From Negativicutes bacterium (lineage in GTDB: Bacteria; Bacillota_C; Negativicutes; Sporomusales_B; JARLHX01), in assembly GCA_031292035.1 (NCBI GenBank), contig JARLHX010000092.1:124001-188000 (forward strand): a DNA stretch of 64,000 nt. The letters are read 5' to 3'. The notes beneath the pieces are model-generated. The model did no database searches. It had not been told where the DNA came from and was given only the letters and a program-made list of their open reading frames with translations. Below, piece after piece: positions 42,142 through 50,515 of this stretch (positions are counted from its first letter, which is position 1; each line of letters starts with the position of its first letter). A program made the position numbers and the translations under genes.

Positions 42142-42953
42142 GAACAGCGTTAACCATTGCCGGTTCGGATTCAGGCGGCGGCGCCGGTATCCAGGCCGAC
42201 CTAAAGACCTTTGCCGCCCAGGGGGTTTTCGGCATGAGCGCCATCACGGCGATCACGGCTCAAAATACCTGCGGCGTCACCAATATCCGGGAGCTGGACG
42301 ATGAGATCATCGCCGACCAGATCGCGGCGGTTTTTGATGATATCCGGGTGGATGCGGTGAAGGTCGGGATGTTGTCCAGCGTCCGGATCACAAAAGTGGT
42401 GACCGAGGCCCTCAAGCGGCACGGCGCCAAAAATATCGTGATCGATCCGGTGATGGTGGCAAAAAGCGGCAGTCTGCTGCTCTTGCCGGACGCCGTGGAT
42501 GCCCTGAGACAGCTGCTATTGCCTCTGGCCGATGTGGTGACCCCCAACCTGCACGAAGCCACCGCCCTGGTGGGCTTTGACGTCACCGACCGCGCCGGGA
42601 TGGAGCGGGCCGCGGTGGCCATCAAGGCCATGGGGCCGCGGTATGTGGTGGTCAAGGGCGGTCATCTGCCTGGTGAAGCCTGCGACCTTCTTTATGACGG
42701 CAGCCGCTTTACGGCTTTTACCAACAAGCGGATCGACAGCAAACATACCCACGGCACCGGCTGCACCTTTTCTTCGGCTATCGCCGCCGGCCTGGCCAAA
42801 GGGCTGGCGATGGAAGAGGCGGTGCAGGAGGCGAAGGTCTATATCACTACTGCCATCCAGCACGGATTTTCTCTGGGCAAGGGCGTCGGCCCCACCCATC
42901 ATTTTTATGAACTCTACCGCAGGGCGGGGATGCTAAAGGGCGGAGGCGAATAG
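42138..42953 (+). CDS. thiD: Hydroxymethylpyrimidine/phosphomethylpyrimidine kinase
   Basis: 271 residues of usual length. [20 protein letters not shown] (substrate), DPVMVAKSG and the ribokinase-like [15 protein letters not shown] near the C-terminus are complete. It makes HMP-PP for thiamine synthesis. AAGGAGGAGAAAG lies before the ATG. It overlaps the preceding gene and is followed two bases later by a CheY-like regulator; no TPP riboswitch was seen upstream. Confidence 0.93.
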   Translation: MRTALTIAGSDSGGGAGIQADLKTFAAQGVFGMSAITAITAQNTCGVTNIRELDDEIIADQIAAVFDDIRVDAVKVGMLSSVRITKVVTEALKRHGAKNIVIDPVMVAKSGSLLLLPDAVDALRQLLLPLADVVTPNLHEATALVGFDVTDRAGMERAAVAIKAMGPRYVVVKGGHLPGEACDLLYDGSRFTAFTNKRIDSKHTHGTGCTFSSAIAAGLAKGLAMEEAVQEAKVYITTAIQHGFSLGKGVGPTHHFYELYRRAGMLKGGGE

Positions 42954-42955
42954 AC

Positions 42956-43318
42956 GTGGCGCGGATTTTGATTTGTGATGATTCTTCCTTTATGCGGATG
43001 ATGCTAAAAAGAATATTGACTGGCAAGGGCCATGAAGTGGTGGGCGAGGCCGGCAACGGCAACCAGGCGCTTGCTCTATATAAAGAGCTCAAACCGGATG
43101 TCACCACCATGGATATCACTATGCCGGAGCTGGATGGTCTGGGGGCGCTGAAGCTGATTCGCGCCGAGGACAAGACGGCAAAGGTGGTCATGGTCAGTGC
43201 CATCGGCCAGAAGGAGATCATGACCGAAGCCATCCGCTCAGGGGCCAGCGACTTTTTGGTCAAGCCCTTTGAGGAGGAACAGGTGATCATGGTTGTCAAT
43301 AAAATCCTGCGGCTTTGA
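42956..43318 (+). CDS. CheY-like response regulator
   Basis: 120 residues, receiver domain only. ILICDDSSFMR (acidic pair), phospho-Asp in VTTMDITMPELDG, Ser/Thr in VMVSA and Lys in LVKPFEEEQ are all present. With no output domain it resembles CheY of the flagellar system. It starts with GTG two bases after thiD, an unlikely functional partner, so it may have been inserted into the operon. Confidence 0.88.
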   Translation: MARILICDDSSFMRMMLKRILTGKGHEVVGEAGNGNQALALYKELKPDVTTMDITMPELDGLGALKLIRAEDKTAKVVMVSAIGQKEIMTEAIRSGASDFLVKPFEEEQVIMVVNKILRL

Positions 43319-43331
43319 TGGAAAAGGGCTC

Positions 43332-43359
43332 TTGACATTGTCGCTTAACATGGTATAAT
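43332..43359 (+). promoter_or_regulatory. Promoter P1 of the tRNA cluster
   Basis: Perfect TTGACA (43332-43337), 16-base spacer and perfect TATAAT (43354-43359). Confidence 0.75.
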
Positions 43360-43395
43360 GCAATTTGTGACTGGTTGCTTCGCGCCTTGCGATGA

Positions 43396-43424
43396 TTGAC
43401 ATTGAGGCTGAAATCGGTTATAAT
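43396..43424 (+). promoter_or_regulatory. Promoter P2 of the tRNA cluster
   Basis: Perfect TTGACA (43396-43401), 17-base spacer and perfect TATAAT (43419-43424), 21 bases before tRNA-Asp; a second consensus promoter for strong expression. Confidence 0.85.
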
Positions 43425-43445
43425 TGATTTTACGATTTGCTATAC

Positions 43446-43522
43446 GGCCCCGTGGTGTAGTGGTCTAACATGCCGCCCTGTCACGGCGGAGATCGACGGT
43501 TCAAATCCGTTCGGGGTCGCCA
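43446..43522 (+). tRNA. tRNA-Asp(GTC)
   Basis: 77 bases with 3' CCA encoded. Anticodon stem CCGCC/GGCGG encloses the loop with GTC; acceptor GGCCCCG pairs with CGGGGTC, and the TTCAAATC arm is standard. Confidence 0.95.
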
Positions 43523-43533
43523 TTCATCTATTT

Positions 43534-43609
<76 letters not shown>

Positions 43610-43615
43610 TGATAT

Positions 43616-43690
43616 GCGGAAGTAGCTCAGTGGTAGAGCATCGCCTTGCCAAGGCGAGGGTCGCGAGTTCGAATCTCGTTTTCCGCTCCA
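43616..43690 (+). tRNA. tRNA-Gly(GCC)
   Basis: 75 bases with CCA. Anticodon GCC within CGCCT/AGGCG; acceptor GCGGAAG pairs with TTTCCGC. Confidence 0.95.
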
Positions 43691-43696
43691 TTTCCC

Positions 43697-43771
<75 letters not shown>

Positions 43772-43785
43772 ACAATTAAATGAAA

Positions 43786-43813
43786 AACCACCTCGAATGA
43801 GGTGGCTTTTTTG
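43786..43813 (+). terminator. Terminator of the tRNA cluster
   Basis: CCACCTC (43788-43794) pairs with GAGGTGG (43799-43805) and is followed by CTTTTTT. Confidence 0.85.
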
Positions 43814-43990
43814 TTCTTCATGGGTAAAAATCGCGGTTTTTCTTCTATATCTTGTGGTTATTACAACTTTTCTTGCGAAAAGTTGGCAAGTTTTGTATAA
43901 TGATGGCAGAGTGGATTGTGGCGGCGTTTGCGGCCGCCTGTTTCTACCAGGCTCTTCGGAGCAGACTGCGAGACAGAGTGGAGGTTTTTC

Positions 43991-45091
43991 ATGAAAAGGA
44001 TTCGTTCGTATGATCTCCAACCAGGGATGATGGTGGCTGAGGCCGTTTTTTCCCTCGACCGCAAGCAGATTCTGGTGGACGCAGGCGCGACGCTGACCGA
44101 GCGGATAATCAGTCAGATCAACAATTGGGATATTCCTTATGTCCTGGTTGTGGAAGAAGGCGAGGAACTGGCCCCGCCGGTGGCAGTGGATGAGCCAGAG
44201 CCGGTTGAACCCGATCTGTCCGCCTTGCCGGATGTAATGGCCCAGAAAACCGTTAATTTTGTTCAGAATTTTGAGGCGGCGATTATCCAGGTCAATGGCC
44301 TGATGGAAGATATCCGGGAGACGAAGACCGTCGATATGGATCCCATTCGCGAAGTGGCGGCTCAGGTGGTCAAGTATTTGATCCAACCTTCGGAAGCCAT
44401 CAATAGAATGCTGTTTCGTATGCCGCCCCGTACAGCTCCCCACTATCTGGCCTATCACTCGATCGCGGTTGCCGCCTTGTCCGGTATGCTGACCAAGTGG
44501 ATGGAGCTGACCCCCGGGTCGCTGAATGATCTGGTGATGGCCGGAATGCTGCATGATATCGGCAAGACCCAGCTGCCCCGGAGCCTGATGGCTGAGGACC
44601 AGCTTTTGCCGGAACATGCCCAAATGGCCAAACAGCATGTTTTGCTGGCGGTCAAGCTGCTCCGGGAGATCCGCGGTATTTCGCCCAATGTGCAGGCGGC
44701 GGTGCTGCAACATCATGAATGCCTTGACGGCAGCGGCTTCCCCAGGGGCCTGACAGGGGATCAGATTCACCCCTACGCCCGCATCGTCGCGGTTGCCAAC
44801 CGGTTGTGCGATATTGTCAGTGAATCGTCGCGGCTGAATCCGTTTTCAATGGCGGAAATCATCAAGCGCGAGATGTTTACCAAGCTCGATCCGACGGTGG
44901 GTGACACCTTCATCCGCCGGTTTAACGATTATCTGATGAATAACCCGGTGAGACTCAGTGACGGGCGCAAGGCCAAGGTGGTCTTTTTGCCCAGTGTCAA
45001 CCCGACTTCGCCGGTGCTGAAGACAGACGACGATCAATTCATCGATCTGACGAAAGAAAAGGTCATCAAAATCGAAGGAATCGCCTTTTAG
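43991..45091 (+). CDS. HD-GYP domain phosphodiesterase
   Basis: 366 residues, soluble. A variable N-terminal domain (about residues 1-140, Glu/Pro-rich linker at 57-72) precedes an HD-GYP domain: HSIAVAALSG, MLHDIGKTQLP, and HHECLDGSGFPRGL, where GYP is replaced by GFP. It should hydrolyse cyclic-di-GMP; the Y-to-F change is tolerated in some active members. ATG 43991 with GTGGAGG is chosen; the open frame from 43916 has no site. It is likely the counterpart of the cyclic-di-GMP-responsive adhesin system. Confidence 0.85.
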   Translation: MKRIRSYDLQPGMMVAEAVFSLDRKQILVDAGATLTERIISQINNWDIPYVLVVEEGEELAPPVAVDEPEPVEPDLSALPDVMAQKTVNFVQNFEAAIIQVNGLMEDIRETKTVDMDPIREVAAQVVKYLIQPSEAINRMLFRMPPRTAPHYLAYHSIAVAALSGMLTKWMELTPGSLNDLVMAGMLHDIGKTQLPRSLMAEDQLLPEHAQMAKQHVLLAVKLLREIRGISPNVQAAVLQHHECLDGSGFPRGLTGDQIHPYARIVAVANRLCDIVSESSRLNPFSMAEIIKREMFTKLDPTVGDTFIRRFNDYLMNNPVRLSDGRKAKVVFLPSVNPTSPVLKTDDDQFIDLTKEKVIKIEGIAF

Positions 45092-45115
45092 GCTGTTTCC
45101 GGATTAGTGTGTGGA

Positions 45116-45145
45116 AAGGCCGCCCTGTTGTGGGGCGGCTTTTAG
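45116..45145 (+). terminator. Terminator after the HD-GYP gene
   Basis: GCCGCCC (45119-45125) pairs with GGGCGGC (45133-45139), followed by TTTT. Confidence 0.75.
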
Positions 45146-45290
45146 GTTGTCAGGGGAAATGGCTTTGGGGTGAGGACATTGTTTTATCGAGGACTGTAAA
45201 GGTTTTTCCGTAAATCGCAAAAGGAATCACGCTGGCGGCGGCGAATTTACAGTTTAATCATTTATTTTTTAGCGTAAAGGAGAGAATGAT

Positions 45291-46943
45291 ATGCATAGTG
45301 ACATCGCGAAAAAAGGCTCGACCCGCGCGGCCCACAGGTCGCTGTTCTACGCTATGGGCTACACTCCGGAGGATCTGACCAAGCCGCTGATCGGGGTGGT
45401 CAACTCCTTTAACGAAATCATTCCCGGCCATTTTCATCTGAGGGAGATCGCCGAGGGGGCCAAGCTCGGGGTAACAGCCGCCGGCGGCACACCGGTGGAG
45501 TTTCCGGCTATCGGTATCTGCGACGGCATCGCCATGGGCCATGACGGCATGAAATATCCCCTGCCCAGCCGGGAACTGATCGCCGACTCCATTGAGGCGA
45601 TGGCCCGCGGTCACGCTTTTGACGGTCTGGTGCTCATCCCCAACTGCGACAAGATCGTCCCCGGCATGCTGATGGCCGCAGCGCGGCTCAATATCCCGGC
45701 GGTGGTGGTCAGCGGCGGACCGATGCTGGCCGGCCGTTACCAGGGGCGCGACATCAGCGTCAGCACCATGTTTGAGGCTGCCGGACTTTTTGAGGCTGGC
45801 AAGATCAGCGCCGAAGAACTGGACGCTATGGAACAATCGGCCTGTCCCGGCTGTGGTTCCTGCGCCGGCCTCTTTACCGCCAATACGATGAATTGCCTCA
45901 CCGAGGCGCTGGGCATGGGCCTGCCAGGCAACGGCACCATTCCCGCCGCCTACAGCGGTGCGCGGCGCGCCCTGGCCAAGAAGGCCGGAGCGACGGCGGT
46001 GGATCTGGTGAAACGCAATATCCGGCCGCGGGATATCATGACCCGCGAAACCTTTGAAAATGCCATTGTAGTTGACATGGGCATCGGCGGCTCCAGCAAC
46101 ACGGTGCTCCATCTGCCGGCCATCGCTTATGAGGCTGGTATCGAGCTGCCGCTGGAATTGTTTGACGCCATCAGCGCCAAGACACCCTATATTACAAAGA
46201 TGAGCCCGGGGGGCAGCCACCATCTGCAGGATCTGAACGAAGCCGGCGGCATTCCCGCTGTGATGAAGGAGCTGGCTAAAACCGGCCTGATCCATACCGA
46301 CGCCGCCACCGTAACCGGCACTGTGGCTGATCGTATCGCCAAAGCCGACATCCGGCGGCCGGACGTCATCCACACCATCGAAAATCCCTACCGCAAGACC
46401 GGCGGCATCGCCATCCTCCGCGGCAACCTGGCGCCGGACGGCGCGGTGGTCAAGGAGAGCGCCGTAGCCGAGGCCATGCTCCGTTTTGAGGGCCGGGCCC
46501 GGGTGTTTGACTCGGAAGACGCAGCCATCGAAGCCATCCTGGCCAGGAAGGTTGTCGACGGTGACGTGGTCGTCATCCGCTATGAGGGCCCCAAGGGCGG
46601 GCCGGGCATGCGCGAAATGCTCAATCCCACGGCGGTTATCACTGGTATGGGACTCAGAGTGGCTCTTCTTACCGACGGCCGGTTCAGCGGCGCGACCCAG
46701 GGGGCGTGCATCGGCCATATCTCGCCTGAGGCCATGGACTGCGGCCCTATCGGGCTGCTCCAGGAAGGGGACATCATCAACCTCGATATCCCTGGCCGTA
46801 AACTCGATGTCAAACTCAGCGACGCCGAACTCGCCGCCCGCAAGGCAGCCTGGGTCAAACCGGCTCCCAAGGTAACCGGCGGCTACCTGGCCCGCTATGC
46901 CAAACTGGTCACTTCGGCCAGCACCGGCGCTGTATTGAAATAA
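45291..46943 (+). CDS. ilvD: Dihydroxy-acid dehydratase
   Basis: 550 residues, normal length. Fe-S and Mg ligands lie in [23 protein letters not shown] and [19 protein letters not shown]; the last part has [14 protein letters not shown]. It dehydrates dihydroxy-acids in valine, isoleucine and leucine synthesis. TAAAGGAGAG precedes the ATG. It stands apart from other ilv genes; no T-box is seen in the leader (45146-45290), which is AT-rich at its end. Confidence 0.95.
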   Translation: MHSDIAKKGSTRAAHRSLFYAMGYTPEDLTKPLIGVVNSFNEIIPGHFHLREIAEGAKLGVTAAGGTPVEFPAIGICDGIAMGHDGMKYPLPSRELIADSIEAMARGHAFDGLVLIPNCDKIVPGMLMAAARLNIPAVVVSGGPMLAGRYQGRDISVSTMFEAAGLFEAGKISAEELDAMEQSACPGCGSCAGLFTANTMNCLTEALGMGLPGNGTIPAAYSGARRALAKKAGATAVDLVKRNIRPRDIMTRETFENAIVVDMGIGGSSNTVLHLPAIAYEAGIELPLELFDAISAKTPYITKMSPGGSHHLQDLNEAGGIPAVMKELAKTGLIHTDAATVTGTVADRIAKADIRRPDVIHTIENPYRKTGGIAILRGNLAPDGAVVKESAVAEAMLRFEGRARVFDSEDAAIEAILARKVVDGDVVVIRYEGPKGGPGMREMLNPTAVITGMGLRVALLTDGRFSGATQGACIGHISPEAMDCGPIGLLQEGDIINLDIPGRKLDVKLSDAELAARKAAWVKPAPKVTGGYLARYAKLVTSASTGAVLK

Positions 46944-46981
46944 ACAGTCGGTTGATTCCGCTATAAAGGGGTATACGCTAG

Positions 46982-47776
46982 ATGGGGAAGGGCTTTTTGC
47001 CGCAGTATTATAACAATATCGACGCCATTCTTGCCGCCGCCGCCCAGGTGGAAGGCATGATGCGCGCCCGGGAACTGAAATTTTTGGTCATGGCCGCCCT
47101 CTGCCGGTCAGCGGAAGGATGCATCCTGGAAATCGGCAGCTTCAAGGGCCAGTCTACTGTCACTCTGGCCAAAGCCGCCACCCTGTTAGGTGAAGACAAA
47201 ATTTACGCCACCGATCCCTTCGATCCGGCCTATGAGACAACACCGGAGCCATTTCACGCCAACCTGCAGCGGCAGGGGGTGGATGGGGTGGTGGAGTTTA
47301 CCCAGCTGTATTCGCACGACCTGGCCAAAACCTGGGACAGGAAGATCCGTTTTCTCTGGATCGACGGTGACCACAGCTATGAGGGTGTACGCAGCGATGT
47401 GACCCTGTTTGAGCCGTTTTTGACGCCCGGGGCCATCCTGGCCTCCCACGACATTCTCAGCGACCAGGTGGGGGCTGCCAGGGCTTTTGGTGAATATGTG
47501 CTTTTATCTGACAAGTACGGCGCCGCCGGAGTATGCGGCAGTATCGGCTGGGCCCAGTACGTCGGGCAGTGCTCTGATGCCGAGAGGGCGAAAAAACGGG
47601 ACCTGGCGGTGCGCCTCGGCCGTCTGGCACCCTATGCCGACTATCGCCGCAAGGGTATCAGCCCTCTGGTCAAGGCCTATGAAAAGCATATGTACAAGAT
47701 CATGCGCTGGAATGTGCCCCATGGTTTTCCCTCGCCTGAAGGGTGGCTAAAGAAAATCGGGATAACACAGGACTAG
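46982..47776 (+). CDS. Class I SAM-dependent methyltransferase
   Basis: 264 residues. The Rossmann core has CILEIGSFKGQSTVTLA (SAM loop, about residue 45) and IRFLWIDGDHSYEGVRSDV (about 120), which matches the Methyltransf_24 family of sugar- or cofactor-modifying enzymes. The polypeptide after residue 190 is basic. The acceptor substrate is unknown. It is 38 bases after ilvD and may be co-transcribed, with its own terminator afterwards. Confidence 0.75.
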   Translation: MGKGFLPQYYNNIDAILAAAAQVEGMMRARELKFLVMAALCRSAEGCILEIGSFKGQSTVTLAKAATLLGEDKIYATDPFDPAYETTPEPFHANLQRQGVDGVVEFTQLYSHDLAKTWDRKIRFLWIDGDHSYEGVRSDVTLFEPFLTPGAILASHDILSDQVGAARAFGEYVLLSDKYGAAGVCGSIGWAQYVGQCSDAERAKKRDLAVRLGRLAPYADYRRKGISPLVKAYEKHMYKIMRWNVPHGFPSPEGWLKKIGITQD

Positions 47777-47807
47777 CAGCCGAAAAAATTTCAGAGTGAA
47801 CCAACCA

Positions 47808-47836
47808 GGGCGACCGGGAAACCGGTCGCTTTTTTG
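47808..47836 (+). terminator. Terminator of the ilvD-methyltransferase unit
   Basis: GCGACCGG (47810-47817) pairs with CCGGTCGC (47822-47829) and is followed by six T. Confidence 0.85.
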
Positions 47837-48021
47837 CGTGCTGAAGGTGGAGCCTTTATACAAAATTAACAATCAATCGCCAAACATGACAATTATTGAC
47901 AAAGACAAAGAGGTATAATTAAAGGCATTAAGTCGATTGTTGCCGTTGTTCGGACGATTTTGCCGGTTGACGGCGGAGGGCCCGATCCGGGGCGTAGCAG
48001 TCAAGCCGCAGGAGGCAGGAA

Positions 48022-48336
48022 ATGAATGGTTCGATCATGGCGGTGCTGGCAGGGCTGCTGGCCCTTCTGCTGGCCTGTCTTACCTTTTTGACCTGGAAAA
48101 ATCCTGATTCTCTCACCCCGGCCCTGTATCTTACGGTCGGCAAGACAGGGTGTTATTTTTTGCTGCTGGTGGTGCTGCTCACAGGCGAGTGGGGCGACGG
48201 CCCGGCGGCGCTGCTCAGGATGGCGCTCATCCCGGTATGCGGTCTGGAACTGATCGCGAATTTTTTGCGGTTCACCGCTGATCGCCGGAAACTGGCTGGG
48301 GCGGGTAGTACGCAGGGAAAGCAGGTGGACCTATGA
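48022..48336 (+). CDS. Small membrane protein opening the pseudopilin cluster
   Basis: 104 residues with about three hydrophobic segments and a basic C-terminus. No family. GGAGGCAGG precedes the ATG. It overlaps the next pseudopilin start by 4 bases (ATGA-type), so they are translated together. Confidence 0.65.
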   Translation: MNGSIMAVLAGLLALLLACLTFLTWKNPDSLTPALYLTVGKTGCYFLLLVVLLTGEWGDGPAALLRMALIPVCGLELIANFLRFTADRRKLAGAGSTQGKQVDL

Positions 48337-48743
48337 AACTCGGCAGTCAACGAGGCTGGGTGTTGATGGACAGCCTGATCGCCCTGGTGATCTTGTCGGT
48401 GGCCCTGACAGCCCTTGCAGTAGCCTATCGCCAGGTGAGTGTGACGTCCTATGCGGCCACCAACATGGCGCAGGCCAATTTTATCGCCCAGTCGCAGTTG
48501 GAGCAGTTGAAGCAGACATACGACGGGATAACTTACCCGAGTGGTGGGATAGCAACAACAACGAAACAACAAATTAGCAATGGTGTTACCTATTCCGTTA
48601 CCTATACCCAAATGGCCGCTCCATCTTTTCTGACCTCAACTGGCGGCGTGAACAGCTCGTCGAACCATGTGGTGCCAGTGAAAGTCACCGTTACCTGGAG
48701 TGGAGGAGCGGTTAATCTTGCGGAAAATATTTATTTTAAATAA
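48333..48743 (+). CDS. Type IV pilin-like protein (PilV/GspI-type)
   Basis: 136 residues. The prepilin leader ends with a Gly, then WVLMDSLIALVILSVALTALAV: a hydrophobic helix with acidic residue five (Asp) instead of Glu, preceded by Gly at the cleavage site and W at the first mature position. The rest is polar, with Ser/Thr-rich strands. It belongs to a minor-pseudopilin group for a pilus or type II-like machine. No ATPase or secretin is in the window. Confidence 0.75.
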   Translation: MKLGSQRGWVLMDSLIALVILSVALTALAVAYRQVSVTSYAATNMAQANFIAQSQLEQLKQTYDGITYPSGGIATTTKQQISNGVTYSVTYTQMAAPSFLTSTGGVNSSSNHVVPVKVTVTWSGGAVNLAENIYFK

Positions 48744-48756
48744 GATCGGGAGATTT

Positions 48757-49236
48757 ATGCGCGGACTATTACTCAGACAATCCGGCTTTACACTGGTTGA
48801 GCTGATTCTAGGAATGGCTATCATGGGCGTCCTGATGGCCGGCACTTTCAGCGTTCTGTCGTCGTCGCTTCTGACCCAGGGCAGCGGCTTCGCCCAGGAA
48901 AGGGTCTACGACGAAGGCCGCAATGCCGTCAACGCCATCACCAAAGAACTGCGCTACGCCACGGTGGGGACTATTTCTGGATCGACGATTACCTATACCC
49001 GGCAGTCGTCCGGCGGATTGGTTAGTGGGACGATTAGCCTGTCGAGCCAAACGCTGAATGTGAATGGGACGACATACGCGCCGAACATGGTCCAGTCGCT
49101 TGCATTTGCCCAGAACGGCAGCCGGATCACCTGTACATTACAATTGCAGTCCAGCAACGCTGGCGTGACGCGGACCATGCCCTGGACGGCCGATATCATG
49201 ACAGGTACACTGGTGTCTTGCGATAAGATGTGGTGA
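48757..49236 (+). CDS. Pseudopilin (PulG/PilE-like)
   Basis: About 159 residues from ATG 48757 (GGGAG just before; the earlier ORF start lies in the previous gene). Standard prepilin signal QSGFTLVELILGMAIMGVL, with Glu five after Phe. The mature protein has the long helix and a variable C-terminal domain with one Cys pair (CTLQ...CDKM). Likely minor pseudopilin. Confidence 0.8.
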   Translation: MRGLLLRQSGFTLVELILGMAIMGVLMAGTFSVLSSSLLTQGSGFAQERVYDEGRNAVNAITKELRYATVGTISGSTITYTRQSSGGLVSGTISLSSQTLNVNGTTYAPNMVQSLAFAQNGSRITCTLQLQSSNAGVTRTMPWTADIMTGTLVSCDKMW

Positions 49237-49240
49237 GGAT

Positions 49241-50236
49241 ATGGCGATGAAACTTTGGCAAAAACAGGATGGGTCGGCGGCGGTGCTGGCGATAGCGGGC
49301 ATGGTCATGCTCGGTATTATCATCGCTGGGCTGTTGCCGCTAATGAATCAGGAACTCAAGGCGGCCACCTCGGACCGCAATGTCCTGCAGGCCCGCTATG
49401 CGGCGGAGGCGGGAGCCAAATACGCCTATTCGGTCTTTTCCCAGGGACTGAACTGGCAGGATGCAACCGGTGTCGATGTCATCACTGGGGATTCGGATGT
49501 CAAGGCGACATATAAAGTGACGTTGAGTCCGACAGTTACCAGCGGAACCAAACCGGTGGCGTCGACCCAATACACCATTACTGCTATCGGCACCGATACA
49601 GCCAGCGGGGTGACGCAAACAGTGACGATGTTGTACACAACGGCTTCGTCTAGCAGCGGCCAGCCCGTCAATCCCAGCAACGCAGGCATTGTTGACGCCA
49701 TTCCCACCACCTACCTCACCCCAACTACCTATTCGAGTGACCAGTCGCTGGCGACTACACCGAATAGCGGCGGGGCACTGACCGGAAATTACTATGTCAA
49801 CGGCAGCTTCAATACCAACAGTGGCGTCAATTTCAGCGCGACCGGCGGCCAGGTGGTCCAGATCTTTGTTAACGGCAATACCAATCTCAACGGCAACCTT
49901 ACCACTGACAAGACATCCAATCTTATCTTGATTTCCACCGGCACAGATAATATCAACAGCAGCGCGGTAATCAACGGCAATGTTCAGATCTATGCCGCCG
50001 GGTCAATCCAAATCAATGCATCGATGACCGGCTATGCCTTGATCGAGAGCAACGGTGATATTTATGTGAATAGCAATGTCAGCATCATCAAAGGCGTCCT
50101 GTCGTCCCAAGGGAAAGTGTATCTCAACAGCGGCGTCGTGATCACCGGCCAAGTTTTTGCCAAAGGCGGCATCGTCAATAATGGCGCCACGATAAACCAG
50201 GATACTACTGTAATTTCCAACTGGGGCCAGTACTAA
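49241..50236 (+). CDS. PilX-like exported protein with beta-helix repeats
   Basis: 331 residues; ATG 49241 or 49247, with GAGGA before. A hydrophobic N-terminus without a clear Phe-Glu motif (SAAVLAIAGMVMLGIIIAGLL) and an AEAG block resemble PilX-type assembly proteins. From about residue 190 there are repeated Asn/Gly/Val strands (NGNTNLNGNLTTDKTSNLIL, GNVQIYAAGSIQINASM) that look like a bactofilin-like beta-helix. It is the last of four coupled genes, probably a surface or polymerising part of the same system. Confidence 0.7.
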   Translation: MAMKLWQKQDGSAAVLAIAGMVMLGIIIAGLLPLMNQELKAATSDRNVLQARYAAEAGAKYAYSVFSQGLNWQDATGVDVITGDSDVKATYKVTLSPTVTSGTKPVASTQYTITAIGTDTASGVTQTVTMLYTTASSSSGQPVNPSNAGIVDAIPTTYLTPTTYSSDQSLATTPNSGGALTGNYYVNGSFNTNSGVNFSATGGQVVQIFVNGNTNLNGNLTTDKTSNLILISTGTDNINSSAVINGNVQIYAAGSIQINASMTGYALIESNGDIYVNSNVSIIKGVLSSQGKVYLNSGVVITGQVFAKGGIVNNGATINQDTTVISNWGQY

Positions 50237-50286
50237 GCCACCTCGCACGCGGCACAGTTTACCAGGAGCGATCTGCGGGGTATGTC

Positions 50287-50315
50287 TTGACAATTGGCCT
50301 GCTATTCAGTATTAT
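50287..50315 (+). promoter_or_regulatory. Promoter of tRNA-Leu
   Basis: TTGACA (50287-50292), 17 bases, TATTAT (50310-50315); the tRNA starts about 52 bases after. Confidence 0.6.
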
Positions 50316-50367
50316 ATTATGTGTTACCCGTGGCGGCATTCAGGCCTCTGGGGGACGCACCAAATAC

Positions 50368-50454
50368 GCGAGGGTGGCGGAACAGGCAGACGCAGCAGAC
50401 TTAAAATCTGCCGGCCGTAAGGTCGTACCGGTTCGATTCCGGTCCTTCGCACCA
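50368..50454 (+). tRNA. tRNA-Leu(TAA), prophage attachment target
   Basis: 87 bases with CCA and a long variable arm (typical of Leu). Anticodon TAA in CAGACTTAAAATCTG; acceptor GCGAGGG pairs with CCTTCGC. The integrase gene of the following prophage begins just downstream, so the 3' part of this gene is a likely attachment site; the second copy lies outside the window. Confidence 0.92.
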
Positions 50455-50463
50455 GCAAAATCA

Positions 50464-50499
50464 ACGGCTCCGAGACTTTGATCTCAGAGCCGTTTTTGT
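50464..50499. terminator. Terminator between tRNA-Leu and integrase
   Basis: ACGGCTC pairs with GAGCCGT, plus an inner CGAGA/TCTCA stem; strong T run on the plus strand. It may close both the tRNA and, on the minus strand, the integrase transcript. Confidence 0.8.
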
Positions 50500-50515
50500 T
50501 TTGCCTAACATTCGC

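Noticed and set aside
45258..46718. 486-aa minus-strand ORF
   Set aside because: Antisense to ilvD, which is fully conserved; codon bias of high G+C third positions opens the other strand.
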